64,000 bases of DNA. Source: Streptomyces coeruleorubidus. GTDB lineage: Bacteria; Actinomycetota; Actinomycetes; Streptomycetales; Streptomycetaceae. This document shows positions 18,395-26,601 of the stretch, piece by piece. The DNA is taken from contig NZ_CP023694.1 in assembly GCF_008705135.1 (NCBI RefSeq), positions 5,437,001 to 5,501,000 of the forward strand, given 5' to 3'. The notes beneath the pieces were generated by a model. It saw nothing but the letters and a program-made list of their open reading frames with translations, searched no databases and had not been told where the DNA came from. Both the position numbers and the translations under genes were made by a program. The stretch's first letter is position 1. Each line of letters starts with the position of its first letter.

Positions 18395-18721
18395 AGTGAC
18401 TCCCCGTGAGACAGAAGTTCAGTCAAGACCACCGACGGTATCGGTGAGGTTCCCGGTCCACCAGGGCGAACTTCCGCGAATACAGGGGCAATCCGGGTGT
18501 ATGGGGATCGCGGGAGGCTGGTTGTGTCCTGATCGTGCCCAAACAGGGGGTGCCCCCGGAGGGCGCTGTGTGCGATGTCCGGGGTCATGGTGCTCAGGTG
18601 TCTCGATTCGCTAGTGCGGTGTCTTGCACCTCAAGCAAGAGCACGGAGGAAACGCCGACATAGCAGGGGCCGGGTCGGTGTGGTCGTCGGCCAGAATCTC
18701 GATCTCGCCCCGGTCGTCGGT
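18381..18721. repeat. Direct repeat copy 1 (about 340 bp), partner at 23597-23939
   Basis: This starts within the first codons of the lipoprotein gene (GGGCGGCGCTTCAC) and runs through its upstream region to near 18721. It matches 23597-23939 in the same orientation with scattered substitutions, for example GTGACTCCCCGTGAGACAG, TTGTGTCCTGATCGTGCC and GCTAGTGCGGTGTCTTGCAC in both. The right part holds the 3' end of a small minus-strand gene. It includes the promoter side of the lipoprotein operon. Confidence 0.8.
18611..18720 (-). pseudogene. 3' remnant of the small CRCKTPH-ending gene
   Basis: The minus strand reads RGEIEILADDHTDP and ends CLRCKTPH followed by TAG, matching the C-terminus of the 23829-24047 product. 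Upstream of 18720 the similarity stops, so the 5' part is missing. The preserved part lies within direct repeat copy 1. Confidence 0.6.
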
Positions 18722-19093
18722 CGTCGAGCCTGGGCCCCTCGGAGGGAACCCATCGACGCGGCGGCCAGCAGCTGCTTCTGGAGGGCCTCTCGCACCGCCG
18801 ATGCCCCAGATGTCAGCTCGTATGATGCTTTGAGGTGGATAGGGCAATTGGCCTGTTTGCTGTTTGCCCGCATGTAACGGTGTGTGCTGTGCGCTCCCCC
18901 GGCCAGCCTGCCATGTGGTTCGATTGCCTTTGCTTTGCGTGCCTTGACGTGGCAAGCCAGTTGCGCTGTGCGGCTTGCTGGGCTGGGTGAGACGCTGTTC
19001 TCAAGTGCCTGATGTCGCGCCTGTCTGTGGCCGTATAGATCTGATGGGCATGGAAGTGACCGGACTGATGGATGAGGGGAAGGCGTCAAGCGT
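18722..19093. other. Gene-free stretch upstream of family A copy 3
   Basis: No frame here looks coding. The stretch is lower in GC than its neighbours and holds runs such as TTGCTTTGCGTG. It probably contains the promoter for the A3-B3-C4 cassette, but I cannot point to clear promoter boxes. Confidence 0.4.
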
Positions 19094-19675
19094 ATGAGCG
19101 GGGTGTCGTTCGAGCTGCAGCGTGCTGCGTCATCCGGCAAGGGCCCTCATGGCGATACCTACTCGTGGGTGGGGCACGTGGAAGGGCTCGGGCGTATCGA
19201 GCTGGCCTTCCCTACGGAGTACAGCGACTACCCGTCGGAATATTGCGAGGTGGCCGCGAGCGGACAGAACTTGCCGCTCACCACATATCTCGGGCTGCGC
19301 TATCTCCGTCGCCCCCTGCTGGCGAGTGGGGAGCTGCGGGTCGACTGGGATCCAGCGGAGCTCTCCAGGAACGTGTGGTGGCCCGGCCGCAGGGGGCGTG
19401 CTCTGCGGATCTTGGTCAAGGGGCGTGAGTACACCTACGCCGAGCGGGGCGGCAAGCGCAGCCACGAACTCGTGCGCTCAGGTGCCGCCGTGCACATGAG
19501 GCGTTCGAGCTGGAGTAACCCACGCACGCTTTCTGGGACATGCCTGGGCGAGGCGGATGCCCTCGACATCAGTCTCGCTCTCGTCCTTGAAGGCGTCTAC
19601 ACGCGGAACCTCACGACGCGCGGTGCGCTCGTGTCGCTGCCGGGACGTTTCCTCAACCGGTTCAGCTTTCTATGA
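19094..19675 (+). CDS. Family A protein copy 3, first gene of the intact A-B-C cassette
   Basis: The 193-aa soluble protein has the family core RALRILVKGREYTYAE, then LVRSGAAVHM, and the C-terminal ALDISLALVLEGVYTRNLTTRGALV. ATG 19094 is preceded by GAGGGGAAGG. It is followed after 60 bp by family B copy 3 and then by family C copy 4 on the same strand, the only complete set of the three families in the window. No named domain is recognised. Confidence 0.7.
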   Translation: MSGVSFELQRAASSGKGPHGDTYSWVGHVEGLGRIELAFPTEYSDYPSEYCEVAASGQNLPLTTYLGLRYLRRPLLASGELRVDWDPAELSRNVWWPGRRGRALRILVKGREYTYAERGGKRSHELVRSGAAVHMRRSSWSNPRTLSGTCLGEADALDISLALVLEGVYTRNLTTRGALVSLPGRFLNRFSFL

Positions 19676-19735
19676 TCACCCGTCAAACGATCTCTGATTC
19701 TTCAATTATCTCTGACTTCAGGGGGACACAACAGA

Positions 19736-20551
19736 ATGCCTTCCATGGATGCGGCCCGGCGCCGATTTCGGCTGACCGATTCCCATGTCAGCGTGCTGGG
19801 ATTTCTTGTGGAAGAAGAGCAGATCCCCGACGAGCTGTTGCAGGTACGGGCCGAGTTGCGGGAGGCAGGGATGCTCGACGCTGAGGACAAGATCTCGGCT
19901 GATCTCTATCCGCTCGTTGCGACGCTCATGGAGCCCCGGCTCATCGCCCGAGTCGAGATGACCGGACCGCAGGGTGTCACCCAGAGTGGAGCCGTCATCG
20001 GGGACGATTTCATTTACACGCACGAGAACTGGCCTGGTGACGCCGAGTCGGAGTACGTCCCCGCAGAGCCCGAAACGCTGGTGTGGGCGCTGGCCCGGAT
20101 GGTCGATCTGCACCGGGACTTCACCGAAGAGGGGGACTCCGGTGAAGTGATTACGTCGACGATGAGCACGTTCGATCGTGTGGTCGAGCGTATGGAGGCG
20201 GGGCAGTTCGAAGAGCCGGAGGCTGTGGCCCGAGCAGTGGACGCCCCGGCGCGGCTGGCCGAGGTGCTGGCCCAGCTGAACTGCATGTGGCGTATCACCA
20301 TGGCCTGGCGGGGGGCTGAAACGAAGGGCAGCGGGCTGGCAGTACGGGCCCTCGTAGTGTGGGACTGCGGAATCGAGGGGTACTGGCTGCGGGAGTTGCC
20401 TGCCGAGCCGATCATCGAGCGTCAGGTGGACGCGAGCAGTGAACTGCGGGTTCGGCGTACCTCGGCCAAAGAACTATGGCAGATGATCACGGATCTACTT
20501 CCGGACGGGGCGCAGCTCGCCTCCGCGCAGCATTCCCAGGCCATGTCCTAG
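19736..20551 (+). CDS. EspG-like T7SS-associated protein, family B copy 3
   Basis: The 271-aa soluble protein starts MPSMDAARRRFRLTDSHVSV and shares the full family B order with 7482-8321: a short helical and winged-helix-like part, VEMTGPQGVTQSGAVIGDD, ENWPGDAESEYVPAEPETLVW, a helical middle, then WRITMAWR, VRALVVWDCGIEGYWLRE and MITDLLPDGAQL. ATG 19736 follows GGGGAC. Its position between family A and family C genes fits a chaperone encoded beside its client, as EspG is in ESX loci. The EspG relationship is inferred from architecture. Confidence 0.65.
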   Translation: MPSMDAARRRFRLTDSHVSVLGFLVEEEQIPDELLQVRAELREAGMLDAEDKISADLYPLVATLMEPRLIARVEMTGPQGVTQSGAVIGDDFIYTHENWPGDAESEYVPAEPETLVWALARMVDLHRDFTEEGDSGEVITSTMSTFDRVVERMEAGQFEEPEAVARAVDAPARLAEVLAQLNCMWRITMAWRGAETKGSGLAVRALVVWDCGIEGYWLRELPAEPIIERQVDASSELRVRRTSAKELWQMITDLLPDGAQLASAQHSQAMS

Positions 20552-20652
20552 TCCGGCGCACGCCTCGGCGTTTCTGAAGCAGTCCTTGGCGTTCGAGTCT
20601 TTCGCTTAGCGGCACCGGCCCAACCACATAGCGCAGCACCTGACGGGGAAGA

Positions 20653-21891
20653 ATGAGCGACAGTTCCAAGCGCATGGCCAATCCAGAGGACATGGAGCAC
20701 TTGGCCAAGCTACTCGATGGCAGAGGCAATCTGCGGGACAAGCTGGACGAGGCCTTCACCCGGGCTTCTCGACTTGGGGTAGGGGACAAGCTGGGTCCCA
20801 TCAAACCGCTGAGGTCATGGACCGACGACACGGCAGTCGACCTACGCCGGCGGGCGGCCATTCTGCGGGCCGAGAACGGGGACCCCCGGGCAGCGGCGCT
20901 GTACGCGGGATTCCGGCCGGAGGATCTCAAGGCTGGGGAACTCCCGCCTGACGCCATGCTCATCGCGAACGCCGCCATCGCGAATGGTGACAAGTTTGAT
21001 GCCGCCTGGCTGCAACGCAAGCCGGGCGAGACGTACCAGGATTGGCTGCAGCGTATCCCGGGTGACGCTGTAGGCAAGATCAGCGGCAATGAGAACCTAG
21101 GCGAGGTCGTCAGCGACTACATCGACCTGACGGCCCTCGTTTCGACCGTTCCGGGCGCTTTCTCGATGGCAGCCCTGGGAACGTGGAAGCTGTACAAGCG
21201 TTTCAGGCATGGCGACTTGATGAAGGCGCCAGGGACGACACTCGCCCAGATCCTCAAGGGCCAGGGATCCAAACTCCTCCCGGCCCAAATAAGGTTGCTC
21301 GGTGCGCAGATCGGCCGGAGCACGCCCCCCGTCGTCCTCAAGATCCTCACCGGATCTGACACACTCGCCCAACTACACGGCGGGCGCCTGCACGCCTGGG
21401 AAGCGAACCTTCTCAAGGTCGGCAAGAACATGGGCGCGGCCTCGCGGGTCGCCGGGGCGAGCCGACTGGGGGCGTTCGCCTCCGGAGCGGGGGGCGCACT
21501 GCGTACCGCCGGATTCTGGCGTGCGACAGGCATCGGCGGCAGCGTTCTGGCCACGGGCATCGGGGCCGTTGACGTCTATCAGGAGGGAAACCCTGTCGAT
21601 GCGTTCAAGCGAGACAAGGCGGGATACGTTGCGAAGGTGTCGGGTGTGGCCTTCAACGCCTCGCTCACTGCCGCCATGGTCGCGCCCAACCCCGTGACGT
21701 TTGGTGCGGCAGTTGTCACAGGCGCGGTCTACGGCGTTGCGTCCATCGTCGATAACTGGGAAAAGGTCAAAGCGTTCCCTGGGAAAGTCGCGGACGCAGG
21801 AGCCTGGGCAGGGAAGAAAATCGGCGAGGGGGCGGGGAAGCTCGTCGAGGGGGCGAAGGAGTTGGGCAGTGCCCTCAATCCCTTTGACTGA
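20653..21891 (+). CDS. Family C protein copy 4: candidate T7SS-linked client in the A-B-C cassette
   Basis: The 412-aa product begins with the conserved helical module (NPEDMEHLAKLLDGRGN, LDEAFTRASRLGV, LRRRAAILRAENGDP). It has a shorter variable middle than copies 1 and 2, a Gly/Ala-rich segment (FASGAGGALRTAGFW), the hydrophobic AMVAPNPVTFGAAVVTG stretch and the terminus ELGSALNPFD. ATG 20653 is preceded by GGGGAAG. There is no signal peptide, so any export would be by a non-Sec route such as T7SS (inference). It differs from copies 1 and 2 mainly in the middle, the region expected to diversify between clients. Confidence 0.7.
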   Translation: MSDSSKRMANPEDMEHLAKLLDGRGNLRDKLDEAFTRASRLGVGDKLGPIKPLRSWTDDTAVDLRRRAAILRAENGDPRAAALYAGFRPEDLKAGELPPDAMLIANAAIANGDKFDAAWLQRKPGETYQDWLQRIPGDAVGKISGNENLGEVVSDYIDLTALVSTVPGAFSMAALGTWKLYKRFRHGDLMKAPGTTLAQILKGQGSKLLPAQIRLLGAQIGRSTPPVVLKILTGSDTLAQLHGGRLHAWEANLLKVGKNMGAASRVAGASRLGAFASGAGGALRTAGFWRATGIGGSVLATGIGAVDVYQEGNPVDAFKRDKAGYVAKVSGVAFNASLTAAMVAPNPVTFGAAVVTGAVYGVASIVDNWEKVKAFPGKVADAGAWAGKKIGEGAGKLVEGAKELGSALNPFD

Positions 21892-22039
21892 TTTTTCCCT
21901 CGAGAGCTGTAGGGCAGGAGGCAGCCGCAAATATCGTTTTTCAGCTGCGGCGCTTACTGGCCCCCCATAATGTGAGCTGTTGAGTGACGGAGGCGGGGCT
22001 TGATCCCCGGGTGAGTGCACTGCCGGGGAACGCACGGCA

Positions 22040-22714
22040 ATTGCCGCCTGCGTAGGAGGCCTTTCGGGTACGGGCGGTGGCGGCCTTGGTGGCGGGCTGG
22101 CCTCGCGAGGATGTTGCGGCGGACAGTCCTCCAGGTCTCTCTCAAGGCCGTCGACAAGTGGTGGGCGAGTGACTGGCGGGCGGGCGGGCGGGCGGGCGGG
22201 AGGCGCTGGCGCCCAGCTACGCGGGCGCCGGGTCGGCGAACAGAGGTTCTCGATGAGGCCGAGCGGCAGGATCCGGCAGGCCGTACTAGATCACCGCTCC
22301 TGCGCGTGGGCCAGGCTGGGCAACTGTGGACACGTGCCGCGGATAGGCGGGTGGTCGAGCAGGACACGGAAGCGGTCCGCGTCCGGAGGGAGGAGACATA
22401 GCCTGCTATTCGCGCGCAGAAGAAGGCCGAGGTTGGCTCGGTGCCTTTCGCTGGCCAACCCGGCATACGTTCCAATCAGGTCGGGTCGTACCTGGGACGA
22501 GAAGGGGCGCACCGTGGTCGTCCACCGCACGCGGTAACCGGTTCTCGGCCAACGCGATGTCCGCTATCAGCATCAAGGACCGTATGCACTTCACGGTCTT
22601 CACCGAGACCTTCGATGCCGACGTCATGTGCCCGGTTCCTCGACCGGCTCGAGGGCCACTTCAACCGGACGGTGCACCTCGTCGTGGACGGCCCCTCTTC
22701 TTTGAGTTTCTGAT
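22040..22714 (+). mobile_element. Decayed IS630-family transposase
   Basis: Transposase-like peptides appear in order across shifting frames: LRVRAVAALVAG and LQVSLKAVDKWW (helix-turn-helix), then QAVLDHR, QLWTRA, EQDTEAVRVRREET, GRTWDEKGRTVVVHR, then MSAISIKDRMHFTVFTETF and DADVMC, and finally RFLDRLEGHFN and RTVHLVVDG. The order and wording match DDE transposases of the IS630 type. The catalytic 3' part after VVDG is missing and at least three frameshifts are needed, so it is inactive. No terminal inverted repeats or target duplication were identified. A GGGC-repeat tract lies inside it. Confidence 0.75.
22175..22201. repeat. Short GGGC tandem repeat
   Basis: Six back-to-back GGGC units interrupt the transposase remnant just after the KAVDKWW codons. 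The tract may form a G-quadruplex and is a likely slippage site that helped break the frame. Confidence 0.7.
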
Positions 22715-22720
22715 CAATAC

Positions 22721-23281
22721 TTACGGACTACGCGTTTCGGTATGGGCGGTCACTGCCTGGAGTAGTGCGGTGAGGAAGGCCACGCGATCACGTGTGGCGA
22801 AGCGGAGCTGCTCGCCATTCCGAGTGTGGATCACGACACTGTCCATGCCCATGGGGACACCCCAACCGCCACCCACAAGCCGGGGATTTCTTGGTCCATT
22901 CCCGTGTTGTCCTTGTCCGGATGCGTTAATCCCGTTTATTGATTCGGTGTACCGATGGGCTGCCGTGGGAAGCACCGCTTGGGAGGCCTCCCGTATGGAA
23001 TTGGGGTCGATGTCGGCGAGTGCAATGCACTCTCGACCAACTCGGAGCGTCTGCGTACCTATCTGAATCCGGTTGTAGATGAACTTGGAGACCGGAACAG
23101 CCAGGCAGGGCAGTAGAACCAAGAGGAACAATGCGCACAGGCCGAGCCAGAGACCGATCTCATCGGGAATCGTGTCTAGTGCCATGTAACCTATGCCGGC
23201 CAGATAGGCGGTGATGCATATCCCGGACCATGTTTTTGGTGTCTTTTCTTCGTATTGCATAATCTTGACTGCACCCTTCAT
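22721..23281 (-). CDS. Family D two-pass membrane protein copy 2
   Basis: The 186-aa product has two membrane segments (about residues 20-38 and 43-65), then FIYNRIQIGTQTLRVGRECI, a linker rich in Asn/Gly/His, GGGWGVPMGMDSVVIHT and a closing TRDRVAFLTALLQAV. It shares these blocks with 13953-14528. The start may be at 23281 or at MQYEEK (23260). Codon use is noticeably less GC-biased than its neighbours, consistent with a horizontally moved or relaxed gene. It lies beside the transposase remnant. Confidence 0.6.
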   Translation of the reverse strand: MKGAVKIMQYEEKTPKTWSGICITAYLAGIGYMALDTIPDEIGLWLGLCALFLLVLLPCLAVPVSKFIYNRIQIGTQTLRVGRECIALADIDPNSIREASQAVLPTAAHRYTESINGINASGQGQHGNGPRNPRLVGGGWGVPMGMDSVVIHTRNGEQLRFATRDRVAFLTALLQAVTAHTETRSP

Positions 23282-23560
23282 TGTTTGGAAACGTATTCCT
23301 CAACGCATACTGAATGTCCGCATGGAGAGCAGTCCCAGGGAGCACGAACCCGTAGCGTCCTCATAGTGGGCGCTTGCGATCGCCGATCGCTGAACCCGCG
23401 GTCCCGCCCATCGTCGGTCAGCACCGCTCGCGGGCTTCTTGCCGCTCGTACCCCGATTGCCCGGAAGTCGCTCGTACCGCAGCGAAGAGGCAACCGCATT
23501 ATGTCGTCGAGGTGAGGTGTGCCTTCCACGCCTTCTGTCTCCCATTCGGCCATCACCTGT

Positions 23561-23610
23561 TGACGAACTGGATCTCCTGAACGCTGACCTTCTGCTGGGC
23601 GGCGCTTCAC
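23561..23610 (-). pseudogene. Deletion scar: lipoprotein start fused to a VQEIQ tail
   Basis: The minus strand has the first codons of a pair-type lipoprotein (GTG AAG CGC CGC) joined directly, out of frame, to codons for KVSVQEIQFVNR followed by TGA. The rest of both genes of a lipoprotein/secreted-protein pair is gone. The upstream side continues into direct repeat copy 2, confirming that this was once a duplicate of the 16.7-18.4 kb pair. Confidence 0.7.
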
Positions 23611-23939
23611 AGTGACTCCCCGTGAGACAGAAGTTCAGTCAAGAGCACTCACGGTATCGGTGAGGTTCCCGGTTTCACCAGAGCGAACCTGCTCGAGAAC
23701 AGGGGCAATTCGGAGCGTATGGGGCTCTCGGGCGGCTGGTTGTGTCCTGATCGTGCCCAAACAGCGGGTGGCCCGAGATGTCGCAGTGCGCGACGTTCGG
23801 GGCCGTGGCGCGCAGGTGGCTCGATTCGCTAGTGCGGTGTCTTGCACCTCGGGCAAGTGCGCTGAGGATAGTCCGACATGACAGGGACCGGGTCGGTGTG
23901 TTCGTAGGCCAGGATCTCGTCCTCGCCCCGGTTGTCGGC
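23597..23939. repeat. Direct repeat copy 2, partner at 18381-18721
   Basis: See the partner for shared landmarks. Here the left edge abuts the deletion scar. The right end extends into the 3' part of a small minus-strand gene that is longer here than in copy 1. Confidence 0.8.
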
Positions 23940-24047
23940 CACCGTGCCCTCTGCGTCGATCTTGTAGACGCGCAGGGTGAGGCGGGAGCGGCGATGGTCA
24001 GGTTCGGGATTTGAGGGGGTCTGCCGGGAGCGGGCAGTGGGTGGCAC
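23829..24047 (-). CDS. Small protein ending in a CPRCKTPH motif
   Basis: The convincing part reads LTLRVYKIDAEGTVADNRG and then EDEILAYEHTDP, ending CPRCKTPH; the frame is 72 aa. Similar short Streptomyces proteins with an RVYRVD-like start and a Cys-rich end are familiar, but I cannot name the family. The first 20 or so residues overlap the zinc-ribbon gene 23998-24171 in another frame and the true start is uncertain. The 3' end is duplicated at 18611. Confidence 0.45.
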   Translation of the reverse strand: MPPTARSRQTPSNPEPDHRRSRLTLRVYKIDAEGTVADNRGEDEILAYEHTDPVPVMSDYPQRTCPRCKTPH

Positions 24048-24171
24048 AGTCCGGGCAGGCGTACACGTTGAAGCCAGGGCCTGTGGGGGCGTGGACCTGG
24101 TGAACCAGACCTGGTTCGTCCGTGTTGAGCTGACAGCGGGCGCACCTTCGGGGGGCCGGGCGGGTCATCAT
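23998..24171 (-). CDS. Small zinc-ribbon-like protein (57 aa)
   Basis: The frame starts MMTRPAPRRCARCQLNTDEP and carries two Cys pairs, CARC and CPDC, 29 residues apart, the spacing of a small zinc ribbon. It ends LPADPLKSRT. Its ATG overlaps the stop of an upstream frame (ATGA), suggesting translational coupling, and the CPRCKTPH gene follows. Together these may be a small operon. The role is unknown. Confidence 0.5.
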   Translation of the reverse strand: MMTRPAPRRCARCQLNTDEPGLVHQVHAPTGPGFNVYACPDCATHCPLPADPLKSRT

Positions 24172-24419
24172 GTGGCCGCCGGGACTCGTATGCCGTGAAT
24201 GTGCTTCGGGCGCGTGTCGATGCCGGAGGTGGCCAGGTGGGCGGCTCGGCGGCGTTCGCGTCGGCGGCGGTTCTCAGTGGAGTCCAGGACGTAGGGGGGT
24301 GCGAGGTGGGAGACGTTGCCGGTGAGTACTTCAGTGAAGTGGGGAGGGGGCGGTGGGGTGATCCGCAGGGTGGCCGGGTGTCGAGGCGGTGTCGGCCTCG
24401 GGGGAGTGGGTGCAGAGGC
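24168..24419 (-). pseudogene. Start-less frame upstream of the zinc-ribbon gene
   Basis: The open frame reads TLRITPPPPPHFTEVL, then PPYVLDSTENRRRRERR, AAHLATSGIDTRPKH and GIRVPAAT, with natural composition and an ATGA junction to the next gene. Between the preceding TGA and this peptide there is no ATG, GTG or TTG, so it is probably a truncated gene. Function unknown. Confidence 0.3.
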
Positions 24420-24639
24420 TCAGCATCCACGCGAGGGCGCGGACGACGTGTACCTCGAAGCATCGGCGGCGGACGCGGCGACGCGGGTGCTGCAGCCTGG
24501 TAGTTGGCCTCTGTGATGCTCTGTCGCACGGTGCGTGAAGGGGTCTTCACAAATGCTGCCTGGGCGTATTTGTCTCATAGGCGGTTTCCTTCGGTGCCTG
24601 CCGCTCATGGGATCATCCCTTGGCACGCCGACCACCTAG

Positions 24640-24750
24640 TGGACCGATTCGGCCGACCCGGACGGGGCGCTGCAGCAGCCGGGTTTCCCCGGCGGATTGT
24701 CCACGTTCGAGCAGGACGTGACCGTCAAGGAGGCCCAGGCCGTGAACCGA
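24640..24750 (+). pseudogene. 3' remnant of a VQEIQ-tail secreted protein gene
   Basis: After a TAG at 24637 the plus strand reads WTDSADPDGALQQPG, then GGLSTFEQDVTVKEAQAVNR. This aligns with the last 35 residues of the pair proteins (G-L-x-x-TF-x-x-DQDVTVQEIQSVNR). No start or upstream portion is present. It lies just before the membrane-protein gene at 24767. Confidence 0.55.
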
Positions 24751-24766
24751 GCAAGTGGCATAAGCC

Positions 24767-25420
24767 TTGGCTGAGGGCGCGGTTCGAGCCGGGCGGGGTG
24801 GGTCGGGGGTTGGGTGGCGAGCCGACGTCGTCCGGTGGTCGGTCTTCAACCTTGCTTGTGCTGGTGGCTCCTTGGGGCTCGCCTGGCTCAGCCCCGTCGT
24901 GCCGTTGTGGGCGCCGCTGCGCTCGGTGGCCCTGCTCCTCTCCTGGATCGTGCTGCCACTTGCATCGGTCCTGGTGCCGGTCCTGCTGTTGCGGAGGGTT
25001 CCGCGCAAGCAGCGGAAGGTCGCCTGGCAGCTCGTCGTTCCCGTCGTCGCGGGAGTGGCGCTGGGCATCTTCGGGACCGGGGCAGGTGATCTGGTTGCCC
25101 TGGCGGAGCGGGGCGAGTGGGCCGACGCCGTGGTCGTGCGCAAGGACGACGTCAAGACCAACTACTGTGACCTGCGGAGGGTCGGCGGTCGTGAGATCTC
25201 TCCCTCGCTCTCGGAGGGTGACGGGTGCCGGGACTGGGTGGAGGTCGGTGACAAGCTGCGTGTCCGGTACGACCCCGCAGGCGTCGCCAGTCCCACCACC
25301 GACGTGGAGCGCAGCTCGGACACCGGGCTGCTCGCGGTCCTCTTCGGCCTCGCGGTCCTGATGGGTACTTGGGGTGGCGTGCGGCAGAGCCGGTGGGACA
25401 GGGAGTACGTCCCGGCCTGA
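24767..25420 (+). CDS. Membrane protein, DUF3592-like
   Basis: The 217-aa product has an Arg/Gly-rich N-terminus, two or three membrane segments (about residues 27-45, 49-75 and 88-103), and an extracytoplasmic region with two Cys (NYCDLRRV, DGCRDWVEVGD) ending LRVRYDPAGVASP. A last membrane segment precedes the basic C-terminus. The V-x-A-x-VV-x-x-D and RYDP elements recall DUF3592. The TTG start at 24767 is uncertain and a downstream GTG is possible. Confidence 0.6.
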   Translation: MAEGAVRAGRGGSGVGWRADVVRWSVFNLACAGGSLGLAWLSPVVPLWAPLRSVALLLSWIVLPLASVLVPVLLLRRVPRKQRKVAWQLVVPVVAGVALGIFGTGAGDLVALAERGEWADAVVVRKDDVKTNYCDLRRVGGREISPSLSEGDGCRDWVEVGDKLRVRYDPAGVASPTTDVERSSDTGLLAVLFGLAVLMGTWGGVRQSRWDREYVPA

Positions 25421-25434
25421 GTGGGGGCACGCGC

Positions 25435-26412
25435 TCAGTACATCGCTTCCTTCGGGACCTCGATCTGCCTGAACTCCACCCACCGCCCCAGCCGTTCGTA
25501 TCGCTCCGCCACCACGAACAGCACGAGCGGAGCCGGAAGGCCGATCAGGGCAACCGCCCACACCGGCAGCAGCCAGCCCAGTTGGGACACGCACAGGCAG
25601 CAGGCCAGCATCGACGCTGCCGTGCGGGCGAATGACTTCGCGTCGGCGGTCATCCTGCGGCGGCTGTCCGGCGAGTTCGTGATCAGGGCGCCGGCGCGCA
25701 TGCCCAGGGCGGCGCCCGCCAGCGCGCCCCAGAGGAGGCCGCCCGGCAGGAACATCGCCGGGTAGCCGTCGTGAGGGAAGCTGAAGTTGAAGCCGGAGAC
25801 CATGCCCGTGACCGCGCCGAGGAAGGTGCAGCAGAGCGCCGTGACCGCGGTGAGTTGGTCTCGGATCTGTGGGGAGAGGGAGCTGCCCTTGTCGCTACGT
25901 ACCTCTCGTACCTCACGGAAGACGCCACCCGAGCCGACGACCAAGACCGGCGTGCCGATCACCATCAGGATCGCGCCTCCGAACATGCCCCCTGCCTTGC
26001 CCGGGGAGTCCGGAGCCGGGAAGAAGTCCCGTACCTGCCACGCCACCGCCGCCATCAGTACGACGTACAGCCAGGAGCTTGCGATCAGCGCCCAGCCCGC
26101 GCCGATCCGGGCACGTCGTGCGAGTGCCAGGGGAGTGTGGAGCACGCCTGCGACAGGGAGTGCGACCAGAGCCCAGGCGAAGATGAAGGCGTCCGAGGCG
26201 TGGTCCTCGGCCCGGAAGGCCCGGAACCTCTCGGAGACTTCCGGGGACGACGTCAGCAGGAGTGCCAAGGCCAGGGAAACGACTCCCGCCGTGACGCCCG
26301 TGGTGATGCGCAACGCCTTGGCTCGCCTGGTCGATGTTCTGCCGAAGGTTCCACCATCACGGCTCCGCCCGCCCGTCGGTGCGATCATCCCGTTGCCCCC
26401 TGTAGACCCCAT
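25435..26412 (-). CDS. Multi-pass membrane protein of unknown function
   Basis: The 325-aa product has a Gly/Arg-rich cytoplasmic N-terminus and about seven hydrophobic segments (near residues 38-55, 75-92, 107-124, 142-160, 190-208, 222-240 and 262-300). A charged loop follows segment four (REVREVRSDKG). No transporter or enzyme motif is recognised. It is convergent with 24767-25420, with only 14 bp between their ends. Confidence 0.65.
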   Translation of the reverse strand: MGSTGGNGMIAPTGGRSRDGGTFGRTSTRRAKALRITTGVTAGVVSLALALLLTSSPEVSERFRAFRAEDHASDAFIFAWALVALPVAGVLHTPLALARRARIGAGWALIASSWLYVVLMAAVAWQVRDFFPAPDSPGKAGGMFGGAILMVIGTPVLVVGSGGVFREVREVRSDKGSSLSPQIRDQLTAVTALCCTFLGAVTGMVSGFNFSFPHDGYPAMFLPGGLLWGALAGAALGMRAGALITNSPDSRRRMTADAKSFARTAASMLACCLCVSQLGWLLPVWAVALIGLPAPLVLFVVAERYERLGRWVEFRQIEVPKEAMY

Positions 26413-26601
26413 GACCCTGTGACCCTGTGAAGCTCACCGTTCCGCCCCTACAGCCGGACCTCCGAAACTACACTCGCGCCCCATGCGTAACTCCCGCAGC
26501 ACGAAGACGTCCGTTTCACCCGGTGAGTTCTACGGAAGCGCGTGGAGAAGACGGCCCGCGGGAGTCGGTGCCCGGCCCGAACCCGGGGGCGGTGACGGAC
26601 C

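Noticed and set aside
22175..22201. GGGC tract as a CRISPR-like or regulatory array
   Set aside because: It has no spacers and lies inside a transposase remnant, so simple slippage explains it.
23675..24550. 291-aa minus-strand frame
   Set aside because: It runs across three smaller frames with better composition and Cys patterns; its own residues are Pro/Arg/Thr-rich noise.
24504..25361. Long plus-strand Ser/Arg-rich open frame overlapping the membrane protein gene
   Set aside because: The composition is Trp/Ser/Arg-biased and it lies in another frame of the better-supported 24767-25420 gene.
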